Origin: Hwanghaeella sp964350445
GTDB lineage: Bacteria; Pseudomonadota; Alphaproteobacteria; UBA8366; Aestuariispiraceae
NCBI GenBank assembly: GCA_964350445.1
Contig: CAYGKA010000003.1
Location: 62,001 to 126,000, forward strand
Length of the DNA stretch: 64,000 bases
Direction: 5' to 3'
Below, one piece after another: positions 8,651-17,240 of the stretch. Both the position numbers and the translations under genes were made by a program. How positions within the stretch are numbered: the stretch's first letter is position 1; every line of letters begins with the position of its first letter. The notes beneath the pieces were generated by a model. The model was given only the letters and a program-made list of their open reading frames with translations. It was not told the DNA's origin and ran no database searches.

Positions 8651-9708
8651 GCCGTTACCCCTTCCTGAAGCGTGACCGGTTCCTGATAGGTGCCGGGCGG
8701 ATTGGCCTGATCGTGGACATAGAGCATGCCGTCACTCAGGCGCAGCCGGTAGGTCGGGATCATCTCGGTAAACGGCGGCGGGGACCGGCCGTCCTCCATC
8801 CGATAGCCGAAACCGTGCCAGGGGCAGGTGATGCAGCCGCCGACGATCTTGCCCTCGCCCAAGGGTCCGTTCTGATGGGCGCAGGCATTGGCGACCGCGG
8901 CCAGGGTATCGCCATTGCGAAACACCGCGACGCGCTCGTCCGGCGACAGCACGACGATCCGCCCGCGTTTGTCGGGTATTTCCATCGGCGGGCAGACCGG
9001 GACCCAGCGGTCCTCCCCCATCGCCGTGGCGCTTGCCGCCAAGCGGCGTTCCTTGACCGCGGCCAGGACATGCAGCACGGCCACGGCGCCCGCGCCGCCG
9101 AACAAAAGCAGGCTCAACCCCGCCGTACCCTGGTCGAGCCACGCGCCGAAAGCCAAATGCCCGACCGCGCCGAGATAGCCCGCATAGACCAGCAGGTGCA
9201 GCCTTTTCCAAAGTTTGGGCCCCAGGAAACTGAGCCAGAAGTCATGGCTGGTGACCGCCATGACCGCCATCACCAGCAGGGCGGCGATGCCCAGCACCTC
9301 GAACGGAAAACCGACCAATTGCCCGAAAGAGGTGTTGGAATTCAGCAGGGCTTCCAGCGGTGGCGTGCGGCTGAACGCGAAGTACCAATCCAGAATGAAC
9401 AGCGCATGGCCCAGCGCGAAAAAGAAGGTCAGCACCCCGAAATGCCGGCGGTTATACAGCAGCGGCAGAAACCGCGCGTCTAACCGCGCCAGCGGGCCGA
9501 TCGCCAGAATGACCGTCAGCATCAGGAAGGCGCATGTCCCAAACGCGCGCGCCCGCCAGATCGGCGCGTCCACGGAGCGCGTGTGATCGGCGAGCTGCGG
9601 CGCGAGGTAAAGAAAGACAGCGACATAGGCGACCGCCGCCGCCAGCAGGACGGCATCGTAAAACCACTTGTTTCGATTCCATTGGATCGGGATATACCGA
9701 ACGCTCAT
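8647..9708 (-). CDS. Ferric-reductase-like (MsrQ-like) membrane domain fused to a Rieske [2Fe-2S] domain
   Basis: A 353-residue protein. Residues 1-220 form about six membrane helices with MsrQ-like features: NRRHFGVLTFFFALGHALF (H101) and WKRLHLLVYAGYLGAVGHL (H171, H184), which are candidate haem b ligands. Residues 235-340 are a Rieske domain with C276-x-H278 in NACAHQN and C295-x2-H298 in CPWHGFGY. This suggests electron transfer between a haem-bearing membrane core and a [2Fe-2S] centre. The ATG at 9708 overlaps the upstream stop by four bases; the gene ends in the same kind of overlap. The electron donor and final acceptor are unknown. Confidence 0.85.
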   Translation of the reverse strand: MSVRYIPIQWNRNKWFYDAVLLAAAVAYVAVFLYLAPQLADHTRSVDAPIWRARAFGTCAFLMLTVILAIGPLARLDARFLPLLYNRRHFGVLTFFFALGHALFILDWYFAFSRTPPLEALLNSNTSFGQLVGFPFEVLGIAALLVMAVMAVTSHDFWLSFLGPKLWKRLHLLVYAGYLGAVGHLAFGAWLDQGTAGLSLLLFGGAGAVAVLHVLAAVKERRLAASATAMGEDRWVPVCPPMEIPDKRGRIVVLSPDERVAVFRNGDTLAAVANACAHQNGPLGEGKIVGGCITCPWHGFGYRMEDGRSPPPFTEMIPTYRLRLSDGMLYVHDQANPPGTYQEPVTLQEGVTA

Positions 9709-10097
9709 GCCGCCCCCCGGATTTCGAAGGTTTGGATTGCGCCGAGGGCGCCGATTTTCTGCGGCGGCGGCGCGTCGCCGCCCGGCCGGATCAACAGCGC
9801 GGTCAGCAGGATCACCATGATCGCTGCCGCCAGACCGAGGCCCAGCCAACCGGTGGCCTTGCGTTGCGGCGAATGCCGGTTGCGCCAATCCTCTTTCCCC
9901 GCGGCGGCCAGCCGCCAGCGCCACAGGACGATGGGCCAAAGCAGGCACAGGCCGGGGGCGATGAGAACCCGGAAGACATACCCGCCTTTCGCGTTCGGCT
10001 CGACCCGGTCGAGGCCGAAGACCAGGAAGGCAAGCGCGACGACCGTGCCGATACCGAGCCAGACTTCGGCCGCGGTGATCAGGCCGGCGGCGCTCAT
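9705..10097 (-). CDS. Small membrane protein of the Rieske operon
   Basis: A 130-residue protein with three likely membrane helices (about residues 5-28, 43-62 and 82-103). The motif GLDRVEPNAKGGYVFRVL lies between helices 1 and 2. It overlaps both neighbours by ATGA, so it is translationally coupled to the FMN reductase upstream and the Rieske fusion downstream. It has no known catalytic motif. A structural or assembly role for the redox complex is an inference. Confidence 0.65.
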   Translation of the reverse strand: MSAAGLITAAEVWLGIGTVVALAFLVFGLDRVEPNAKGGYVFRVLIAPGLCLLWPIVLWRWRLAAAGKEDWRNRHSPQRKATGWLGLGLAAAIMVILLTALLIRPGGDAPPPQKIGALGAIQTFEIRGAA

Positions 10098-10642
10098 CCC
10101 GCCTGCTCCACCATTGCGGCCAGCGAGGCGACATGCCGCTCAAGCGCCTTGTCGGTGCGCGCGTCGACCAGATTGCCGTCCTCGTCGAAGGCCTTGCCGG
10201 CTTGCGCCACCATCAATTCCGGCAATTGCATTATTTGCGGATTAAACGGCGTCAGGCAATGACGAAGCGAATATTGCGATCGCTCGCCGCCGGCGCGCCC
10301 GGCCGCGGCCGACATGATCACGACCGGCTTGCCGTTCAGGGGTTGGTTCTCGTCCCGGCTGATCCAGTCGAGTGCGTTCTTCAAACCGCCGGGCAGGTTC
10401 TTGTTGTATTCCGGTGTCGAGATCAGGACGCCGTCGGCGGCGCGGATCTGTTCCACAAGCGCCGTGACCGCGGGCGGTGTTCCTTCCGCCTCAAGGTCTT
10501 CGTCAAACAGCGGCAGGCGGATATCGGCCATGGTGCAATCGGCGTTGAAATCCGGGCCGGCAAGCTTGCGAAAGGCCAGCCGCACCAGCGCGGTGTTGAA
10601 GGACCCGCGGCGCAGCGACCCGGATATACCTAGAATATTCAT
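10094..10642 (-). CDS. NAD(P)H-dependent FMN reductase (flavodoxin-like fold)
   Basis: A 182-residue cytoplasmic flavoprotein. The FMN phosphate loop is GISGSLRRGSFNTALVR at the N-terminus and the second family motif is TPEYNKNLPGGLKNALDW. These define the NADPH-dependent FMN reductase family (SsuE/ChrR-like). The start is the ATG at 10642, behind GGAAGG; a longer frame upstream has no support. It is the first gene of a five-gene operon with a membrane haem/Rieske protein, so it may feed electrons from NAD(P)H into that system (inference). Confidence 0.85.
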   Translation of the reverse strand: MNILGISGSLRRGSFNTALVRLAFRKLAGPDFNADCTMADIRLPLFDEDLEAEGTPPAVTALVEQIRAADGVLISTPEYNKNLPGGLKNALDWISRDENQPLNGKPVVIMSAAAGRAGGERSQYSLRHCLTPFNPQIMQLPELMVAQAGKAFDEDGNLVDARTDKALERHVASLAAMVEQAG

Positions 10643-10676
10643 AGGGCAGAAACCTTCCGCGCAGGGCGTATGAAAT

Positions 10677-10696
10677 CGTAACCCGGCCGGGTTACG
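10677..10696. promoter_or_regulatory. Perfect 20-bp palindrome upstream of the Rieske operon
   Basis: CGTAACCCGGCCGGGTTACG is self-complementary over all 20 bases. It lies 35 bases before the start codon of the first operon gene. The position and perfect dyad symmetry fit an operator for a homodimeric regulator. No regulator gene is adjacent and no known operator consensus is claimed. Confidence 0.55.
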
Positions 10697-10782
10697 CGTC
10701 CGGCTGCATATACCCATACCACAAAACGCGCCAATCACGTCCTGTCCCAGGCGCGTGAAGTCCGCGTGACCGTGGACCGGTA

Positions 10783-11502
10783 CTATAGCAACAGGGTGGC
10801 GATCAGCGGCAGCAGCACCGCGGTCGCCAACCCGTTCAACCCCATGGCGAGGCCGGAGAAGGCGGCCGCCGTCTCGCCCAATTGCACGGCGCGGGCCGTG
10901 CCGATCCCGTGGGAGGCAAGGCCGAGCGCAAAGCCCTGAACGCGCGGGTCCTTCAAGCGCAACAGGTTGAGGATACCGGTGCCGAAGGCCGCCCCTATGA
11001 TGCCGGTCAACATCACCAGCACCGCGGTCAGCGTCGGCAGCCCGCCCATATCCCCGGCGATCGCCATGGCGATCGGCGCGGTTGCAGATTTAGGCGCGAG
11101 GGAGACGAGCAACGCCGTCGACCCGTCGAGCAGCCAGGCGATCCCCACCGCCGACCCCGCCGCGGTCAGCGACCCGGCGACAAGCGCGACGGCCAGCGCC
11201 ACGGCCGAGCGCTTCACATGGGCGAACTGCCGATACAGCGGCACGGCCAGCGCCACGGTTGCGGGGCCCAGCAGGAAGTGAACGAACTGCGCACCCTCGA
11301 AATAAATGCCGTAATCCGTATCGGTCGCGATCAACAGGGCGGAGAGCAGGGCGACCGCGATCAGCACCGGGTTCACCAGCGGGTGGCGCTTGCATTTGAT
11401 ATGGATCCACAGCCCGACCTGATAGGCGACCAGCGTGAAGGTCAGCCCGGCCAGCGGACTGGCCGACAGATAGACCCAGATGTCCCGCGCGGTGCCGGTC
11501 AT
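10783..11502 (-). CDS. lrgB: LrgB/CidB-family membrane protein
   Basis: A 239-residue polytopic membrane protein of the LrgB family (antiholin-like; implicated in murein hydrolase control or small-metabolite export). Family signatures are visible: ALLIATDTDYGIYFEGAQFV, LLGPATVALAVPLYRQ, PKSATAPIAMAIA and ASHGIGTARA. The start at 11502 forms an ATGA overlap with the lrgA stop, so the two are translationally coupled. A longer frame to 11604 would overlap lrgA and is not favoured. Confidence 0.9.
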   Translation of the reverse strand: MTGTARDIWVYLSASPLAGLTFTLVAYQVGLWIHIKCKRHPLVNPVLIAVALLSALLIATDTDYGIYFEGAQFVHFLLGPATVALAVPLYRQFAHVKRSAVALAVALVAGSLTAAGSAVGIAWLLDGSTALLVSLAPKSATAPIAMAIAGDMGGLPTLTAVLVMLTGIIGAAFGTGILNLLRLKDPRVQGFALGLASHGIGTARAVQLGETAAAFSGLAMGLNGLATAVLLPLIATLLL

Positions 11503-11852
11503 TTTGAGCCCTCGTCCTTGGGCATCAGCCAGCGCAGGACGAAGGCGGTGACGATAATGGCGGCCAGCGTGCTGCCGACCAGCGCCGCGGCGACCGGTTT
11601 CCATTCCGCCTGCAAAAGCCCGATATGGGTAATGACGCCGACGCCGGCCGGTACGAACAGCAAGGCAAGATGCTGCAGCAATCCGGAAGACGCGGCGCTC
11701 AACCCGTCCGGCACAGCGCCCTTGACGGCCAAGCCCCCGAACAGCAACGCCATCCCGATCACCGGCCCCGGCACCGGCAGATCCAGCGCCAGCCGGATCG
11801 CTTCCCCCGCCAATTGGCAGACCAGCAGCAGTGTTATGAAGCCTAACGGCAT
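11499..11852 (-). CDS. lrgA: LrgA/CidA-family holin-like membrane protein
   Basis: A 117-residue protein with four predicted membrane helices and a short charged C-terminus ending KDEGSK. It shows the family segments LDLPVPGPVIGMALLF and LLFVPAGVGVI. It is coupled to lrgB by a four-base overlap. It is transcribed away from the HD-GYP gene, with 162 bp between them. Confidence 0.9.
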   Translation of the reverse strand: MPLGFITLLLVCQLAGEAIRLALDLPVPGPVIGMALLFGGLAVKGAVPDGLSAASSGLLQHLALLFVPAGVGVITHIGLLQAEWKPVAAALVGSTLAAIIVTAFVLRWLMPKDEGSK

Positions 11853-11976
11853 GGCTATCCTTCCCCAGCCACGGCGACCGGCGGGTCGTCGAAAATACCC
11901 CTCAGTATGTCCTAATGGAGTCGGCGCGCAAGACGCACCGCGGAAACCGCTCCGGGCCGGGAAAAGGCGATTTTAC

Positions 11977-11991
11977 ACAACGGTGCGTTGT
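11977..11991. repeat. Short inverted repeat in the lrgA / HD-GYP intergenic region
   Basis: ACAACG and CGTTGT are separated by GTG, giving a 15-bp dyad between two divergent genes. It may be an operator, but the arms are only six bases, so chance is possible. Confidence 0.3.
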
Positions 11992-12014
11992 TGTTACGGT
12001 CTTAACTTAAGCAG

Positions 12015-13916
12015 ATGCTCATACGCGTAAAGAATGAACATCCCGTCACCACACCAGCCGAAAAAGATACCGACGGGAAGAACCGGGATGACATGTTCCA
12101 GGATTTAAGATCCAAGGTAGGGTTTAACCGCCCGCACTTCACCGAATATTTGCGCCCGGAAAAAAGCAGTCTTTTGGCCTTGCGGGTTTCCCTTCTTTAC
12201 GCGCTGTGCGGTTTGGTCTGGATTCTCTTCTCGGATGCGGTGGCGGAATACTCCGCGCTGATCGGGCTGGACGAGCATACCGTGCAGACGATGAAAGGTT
12301 TCTTGTTCGTCGTTCTGACCGCGCTGGCGCTTTACGTTCTCCTTGCTGCGGCGGAAAGGCGCGAACTGTCCCTGTCGTCGCGGCTTCGTGACGCCATCGA
12401 CGCGACGCGCGACGGCCTATGGCGCTGGGATATTCCGAATGACGACATATTCGTCACGCCCGGGGGCGATGCCGAGTTGGGATGGGCGGCGGCGCGGACG
12501 ATCACGAACCTGCAGGGCTGGCGGGCCGCGACCCATCCCGACGATTGGCCGCAAGTCGAACGATTGCTGGAAAGGTTGAAACAGGACGGAACTGGAAACT
12601 GGGTCATCGAGCAACGCATGCAGACAAGCGACGGCGGGTGGCACTGGTACGAGATCAAGGGCACCGTCCTGGATAGTCTGGCCGACGGCACCGTTGCGGT
12701 GATGGAAGGAACCTATCACAGCATCGAAAAACTGAAGCTGACGCAAACGGCGCTGGAACGCACCAACAGGGCGCTGCGCATTCTGGTCGCGGCCTATGAC
12801 GCCATCACCTATTCCCATACGGGTCCTGAAGCGATGACCGCGCTGGTCAGGTACATCGCCGATGTTTCGGACTGCCCGGTCGTATGGATCGCCGAGGCAA
12901 TGGACGACGAAAAGAAGAGCATCCGGCCCATAGCCTGCGGCGGCCCGGCATCGGACCTGCCGAGGAGAATGCAGCTCCACTGGGGCGAAAGCGGTCACGA
13001 CGATCCGGTCGGCATATCGCTCAAGACGGGCAAGCCCCATCTGCTCAGCGATTTGTCGCAGGGCGGCCTCGCGCCGGAGCAGGCGGACCTGCTGGATCGA
13101 AATGGAATCCGCTCCACCGTCTCCATCCCGATTCTTACGAAGGACGGCCGCCGGTTCGTTCTCACCATCGCGGGCAATGAACCGGAACAGTTTTCCGAGG
13201 AGGACGCGGCCACATATCAGACGATCTCGAAAGTGCTCGAGATGATTCTCGATTCGGTGGATGTCCGGGTCCGTTTCGTGCAGTCCGAAATCGCGCGCCT
13301 GGAAATCGCCGAGCGCCTGCAGAAGGCTGGTCTCGGGGCAATCGCCGCCCTGGCAACAGTGGTTGAAAAACGCGATCCCTATACCGCCGGCCACCAGCAC
13401 CGTGTGGCGGATTTGGCGATTGCGATCGGCAGAAAATTGGCGCTGGGCGACGACCGACTGGAAGGATTGCGGATCGGCGCGTGGATTCACGATATCGGCA
13501 AGATCGGGGTGCCGACGGAAATCCTGAGCAAGCCCGGCCGACTCGATACCGAGGAAATCGCCCTGATCCGGCGGCATGCGCAGATCGGATACGACATCGT
13601 CAAGAACATCGATTTCGGCTGGCCGATAGAAAAGATCGTTTACCAGCATCACGAACGGATGGACGGGTCCGGCTATCCGCAGGGGCTGAAAGGCGAAGAA
13701 ATTGCTCTTGAAGCGCGAATCGTCGCTGTCGCCGACGTCATCGAATCGATGGGCACCAATCGGCCCTATCGTGAAAAGATCCCCTGGCAGGTTCTGCTTG
13801 ATGAATTGGAATCGGGGCGCAGGTCCCGATACGACCCGAAAGTCGTCGATGCAGCGATGGATATCCTGCGGAACGACGCGCATGCCTTCGGGCTCAATCT
13901 GCAAGGCGCGGGGTGA
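12015..13916 (+). CDS. Membrane PAS-GAF-HD-GYP protein, predicted cyclic-di-GMP phosphodiesterase
   Basis: A 633-residue signalling protein. Two membrane helices (about 53-73 and 94-112) flank a short outer loop. A PAS/PAC domain follows (about 122-245, with GNWVIEQRMQTSDGGWHWYE), then a GAF-type domain (about 265-425) and an HD-GYP domain (about 440-625). The catalytic motifs are intact: AWIHDIGKIGVP near residue 490 and HHERMDGSGYPQG near 545. It should hydrolyse cyclic-di-GMP in response to a sensed signal. There is an internal ATG at 12093. Neither start has a strong ribosome-binding site. Confidence 0.88.
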   Translation: MLIRVKNEHPVTTPAEKDTDGKNRDDMFQDLRSKVGFNRPHFTEYLRPEKSSLLALRVSLLYALCGLVWILFSDAVAEYSALIGLDEHTVQTMKGFLFVVLTALALYVLLAAAERRELSLSSRLRDAIDATRDGLWRWDIPNDDIFVTPGGDAELGWAAARTITNLQGWRAATHPDDWPQVERLLERLKQDGTGNWVIEQRMQTSDGGWHWYEIKGTVLDSLADGTVAVMEGTYHSIEKLKLTQTALERTNRALRILVAAYDAITYSHTGPEAMTALVRYIADVSDCPVVWIAEAMDDEKKSIRPIACGGPASDLPRRMQLHWGESGHDDPVGISLKTGKPHLLSDLSQGGLAPEQADLLDRNGIRSTVSIPILTKDGRRFVLTIAGNEPEQFSEEDAATYQTISKVLEMILDSVDVRVRFVQSEIARLEIAERLQKAGLGAIAALATVVEKRDPYTAGHQHRVADLAIAIGRKLALGDDRLEGLRIGAWIHDIGKIGVPTEILSKPGRLDTEEIALIRRHAQIGYDIVKNIDFGWPIEKIVYQHHERMDGSGYPQGLKGEEIALEARIVAVADVIESMGTNRPYREKIPWQVLLDELESGRRSRYDPKVVDAAMDILRNDAHAFGLNLQGAG

Positions 13917-14191
13917 GGAGCCTGCCGGGGTCCGGCCGCCCGGCCTGATCCGTCGGTAGACCGGGTTTTGGCGACATCCGGGCTGGGTGGGCCGTCCGAC
14001 CCGCCATTTCGGGGATGACGCGGACGACGCCCGATACGCGATAGCGGGCGCGCGGTTGAACACGACCCGAAAAAAGTGCCGGCTTGTCGTAATCGGACGC
14101 GCATGCGGCGCTCAGACGAGGGTTGTGGCAGCACGGTCCGTGCGACTCGGCGGGCAGCGCAAAGAAGCCTGACTTCCCGAAAGGACTGTTC

Positions 14192-15541
14192 ATGATTCAA
14201 GTATTGGCGAGCATCTGGGCGCTTCTGATCGGAATCGTTTTCATCATGCTGGGCAACGGCATGCATTTCACCCTTATCGGGCTGCGCGGCGGGATCGAGG
14301 GATTCTCGTCGGGGGAACTGGCCTTCGTCGCGTCGGGCTATTTCATGGGATTCCTTTCGGGCGCCCGGCTCTCACCGATGCTGATCCGCCGGGTCGGGCA
14401 TGTGCGTGTCTTCGCGGCGCTGGGAAGTTTCATGTCGGCGGGGCTGATCGCCTTCCCACTTCTGGCCGAACCCTGGGCCTGGACAATCCTGCGGCTGCTG
14501 GTGGGATTCTGCATGTCGGGCATTTACGTCACCGCCGAAAGCTGGCTGAACGACGCCGCCACCAACGAGACGCGCGGCAAGGTCCTGTCGGCCTATATGA
14601 TCGCGCAGACGCTCGGCATCATCGGGGCGCAGGGGCTGTTGACGTTCGGGGATGCCGCGACCTCCGCCCTTTTCATCGGCGCGTCGATCCTGGTGTCGAT
14701 TTCCTTCGCGCCGATCCTGCTCTCGGTCAGCCCCGTGCCGGTGGCCCAGGCCGTGCGGCCCATGCCGCTGCGGACGCTATTTTCAAACTCGCCGCTGGGC
14801 ACGGTCGGCATCTTCCTGCTGGGCGGCATTTATGCGACGCAAGCGGGCATGGGCGCGGTCTATGGGTCCCAGATCGGCCTGACCACGCCGCAGATCGCGC
14901 TGTTCATCGCGATGCTGTTCGCCGGGGCCTTGGTGCTGCAATACCCGATCGGTTGGCTTTCGGACCATATGGACCGCCGGAAGCTGATCTTCGCCGCCGC
15001 CGCCGCCGGCGCGGGCGCCTGCGCGTTGGGATGGCTCACCGATGGCGAAATTGTCTATATGATGACCGCCGCGTTCCTGGCGGGCGGGGTGACGACGCCG
15101 CTTTACGCCCTGTTCCTGGCCTATACCAACGACTATCTGTCGGTCGAGGAAATGCCCGCCGCGTCCGGAGGGCTCGTCTTCACCTTCGGCCTGGGCGCCA
15201 TTCTGGGGCCGCTGGTCACCGGCTGGGCGATGGAGAGCGTGGGGCTGTTCGCCTTTTGGCTTGTGCTCGGCGCAACCTTCGGCGCCATCGCACTCTACGC
15301 CCTTTACCGCATGTCACGGCGGGCGCCGATCCCGGTCGCGGAGACGGAAAGCTACTTGAGCGTTCTGCCCACAGCGTCACCGGTCGCGGTTGAAGCCGCG
15401 GGCGCATGGGCCGCCGAGAACGCCGAGGCCGAGCGCGAGGCCGATGCTGAAGCCGCCCCTGAGCCTGCCCCTGAATCAGGCCCTGAATCGGGCCCTGAAT
15501 CGGGCCCTGAATCAGGCCCCGAATCCGGCACCAAACCCTGA
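14192..15541 (+). CDS. MFS transporter with a repeat-containing C-terminal tail
   Basis: A 449-residue major facilitator protein with 12 predicted helices, resembling YcaD-type transporters. The conserved cytoplasmic loop of the second half is GWLSDHMDRRKL. It starts at the ATG at 14192 behind AAAGGA. After about residue 400 the protein becomes an Ala/Glu-rich tail ending in five ESGP-type repeats. The last 190 bp overlap the oppositely oriented DedA gene. Substrate unknown. Confidence 0.85.
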   Translation: MIQVLASIWALLIGIVFIMLGNGMHFTLIGLRGGIEGFSSGELAFVASGYFMGFLSGARLSPMLIRRVGHVRVFAALGSFMSAGLIAFPLLAEPWAWTILRLLVGFCMSGIYVTAESWLNDAATNETRGKVLSAYMIAQTLGIIGAQGLLTFGDAATSALFIGASILVSISFAPILLSVSPVPVAQAVRPMPLRTLFSNSPLGTVGIFLLGGIYATQAGMGAVYGSQIGLTTPQIALFIAMLFAGALVLQYPIGWLSDHMDRRKLIFAAAAAGAGACALGWLTDGEIVYMMTAAFLAGGVTTPLYALFLAYTNDYLSVEEMPAASGGLVFTFGLGAILGPLVTGWAMESVGLFAFWLVLGATFGAIALYALYRMSRRAPIPVAETESYLSVLPTASPVAVEAAGAWAAENAEAEREADAEAAPEPAPESGPESGPESGPESGPESGTKP

Positions 15542-16107
15542 CCGCCGAGCGCGTTCCGCATCCGCCAATACAGTAAGCCGGCCAGCAGGGCGAACACGGC
15601 GAGCATTACGACACTCATCGCGCCCCAATTGCTGACGACCGCATTGGCAATCGCCTCACCGAGGAGGTATCCGCCGCCGATCAGCAACGAGGCCCAGACT
15701 CCGGCGGAGGCTGCGTTGAGAATGGTGAAGCGTCCCCAGGGCATCGACCCCAAGCCGACCGGCAGGGCGCCGACGGTCCGCAAACCCTTGGGATACCGGT
15801 ACAGGAAGATGTACCACCCGCCGTGCCGGTCGAGCAGCGCAGAGGCCCTCTGCGACAGCGCCGCCAGTTTCGGCCACCGCGTGATGAACGCCATGCCGTA
15901 TCGCCGCGCCCACCAGAAGCGCAGCTCGTCGCCCAAATAGCCGCCGCTGAACGAAACCAGACCGGCCAGAAACGGGTCCAGCGACCCTTGTTGCGCGGCG
16001 AAACCCGCGACCAGCGGAAGTGCGCCGCTCTTGACGGCGCAATACAGGAACAGCAGCGCGTAAATCCACACGCCATAGGTCGCGATCAGATCGAACAAGG
16101 CATCCAT
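15352..16107 (-). CDS. DedA-family membrane protein with an overlapping C-terminal extension
   Basis: A 251-residue protein. Residues 1-190 are a normal DedA/SNARE-associated domain with several membrane helices and the motifs GGYLGDELRFWWARRYG and FLYRYPKGLRTVGALPVG. The family may act in lipid scrambling or proton-dependent transport. Residues 190-251 are not typical: they contain about five PDSG repeats and an Ser/Ala-rich tail, and are encoded opposite the last codons of the MFS gene. A normal DedA would end near residue 190, so the extension is probably recent. Confidence 0.85.
   Translation of the reverse strand: MDALFDLIATYGVWIYALLFLYCAVKSGALPLVAGFAAQQGSLDPFLAGLVSFSGGYLGDELRFWWARRYGMAFITRWPKLAALSQRASALLDRHGGWYIFLYRYPKGLRTVGALPVGLGSMPWGRFTILNAASAGVWASLLIGGGYLLGEAIANAVVSNWGAMSVVMLAVFALLAGLLYWRMRNALGGQGLVPDSGPDSGPDSGPDSGPDSGAGSGAASASASRSASAFSAAHAPAASTATGDAVGRTLK
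15472..15531. repeat. 12-bp tandem repeat read as ESGP on one strand and PDSG on the other
   Basis: About five units close to GAATCGGGCCCT, with A/G variation, run head to tail. The plus frame gives Glu-Ser-Gly-Pro in the MFS tail. The minus frame gives Pro-Asp-Ser-Gly in the DedA tail. Because the unit is a multiple of three, copy-number change keeps both frames open. Confidence 0.85.
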
Positions 16108-16232
16108 GGGCGCGGATCATCCCAGCCAAAGAAAGGGGTCCTGCCCTGTGTTACGAGCGGGACCGGCACGCGGATTTGCGGCCCGGCGAAAGCGTTTCCG
16201 CCGGCGGTCCCGAGTGCTCCTCCAGGCCGCCG

Positions 16233-17186
16233 TCAGCGCGACAGCCCGGCAACCAGTTTGCGATGGAAGCGCAGATAGCCGGGCTCGGTCACAAGCAGGC
16301 GGTCGCGCATCAAGGCGTGCAGTTCCGGAAGCTTGTGGAAGGGGACGCCGGGCAAGGTGTGGTGCTCGATATGGTAGGGCATGTTCCAGGCGAGTTTTCG
16401 GACCGGCCAATTGGTGAACACCGTCCGGGTGTTTTCCAGCATGTTCGCCGTGTTGGGACAGCCGCCGTGTTCCGCCAACAGATACAGCCGCAGGAAGGGC
16501 TGTCCCAGCAGGGCCGGGACGATCCAGGCCCATAGCAGCGCGGTTGTGCCGACCGATACCGATGCGGCAATCGCCAATCCATAGACGATCAACATGGCTT
16601 GGGCCTCGCGCCGCACGGTCGTCCGGGCCCGGTCGGGAATATAGGGATCGTCGCAGCCGCCCGCCGCGTTGCGCACCAGGGTTTTGATTTGGCTGACATA
16701 CACCGGCAGGCCGGTCACGTGGATCAGGTATTCCAGCAGCGTCGCCGGTTTCGGCGTGGCCAGTTCCGGGTCGCGCGCGGGGTCCTGCGTATAGCGGTGA
16801 TGATCGTAGTGGAAGTAGCGGAACCATTCCGGCGGCAGGGCGAAGGCCAAGCCGCACAGGAAAGCCACCGCGGCATTGAGCCGGCCGGTCGCGAAGACCG
16901 TCTTGTGCGAGCATTCGTGCAGCAGCGTGAACAGAAAGACGATCAACACGCCCTGCGGAAGCAACAGGACAGGCCAATACGGAACCCGCGTCGCGATCAA
17001 ACCGCCCAGCGCCAGGATCAATCCGAAATGGACCGCGGCGTGCACCAACCCGTGACGGTTGGACTTCCGGGTCAGGTTCGCACGTTGCGCCGGCGGCATG
17101 GACCGGACGAAGGTGCGGTGGTCTTTCTGTGCGTCGGCGGTGTCGGAAACCATGGGCGATGCCTGAACGGGAAGTGACCCGGACAC
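16233..17186 (-). CDS. Membrane fatty acid desaturase
   Basis: A 317-residue di-iron membrane desaturase. All three histidine boxes are present: HECSHK (90-95), HYDHHRYTQ (126-134) and YHIEHHTLP (about 271-279). Membrane helices flank them as expected. The longest start is GTG at 17186; an ATG at 17153 would drop 11 residues. It should introduce a double bond into acyl chains at the cytoplasmic membrane, but substrate and position cannot be read. It stands between dedA and comM on the same strand with no overlap. Confidence 0.87.
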   Translation of the reverse strand: MSGSLPVQASPMVSDTADAQKDHRTFVRSMPPAQRANLTRKSNRHGLVHAAVHFGLILALGGLIATRVPYWPVLLLPQGVLIVFLFTLLHECSHKTVFATGRLNAAVAFLCGLAFALPPEWFRYFHYDHHRYTQDPARDPELATPKPATLLEYLIHVTGLPVYVSQIKTLVRNAAGGCDDPYIPDRARTTVRREAQAMLIVYGLAIAASVSVGTTALLWAWIVPALLGQPFLRLYLLAEHGGCPNTANMLENTRTVFTNWPVRKLAWNMPYHIEHHTLPGVPFHKLPELHALMRDRLLVTEPGYLRFHRKLVAGLSR

Positions 17187-17240
17187 ACCTACAGGAAAAC
17201 GAGATCGATCAAAATCGGCTATTTCCGGCGATCGGCAACT

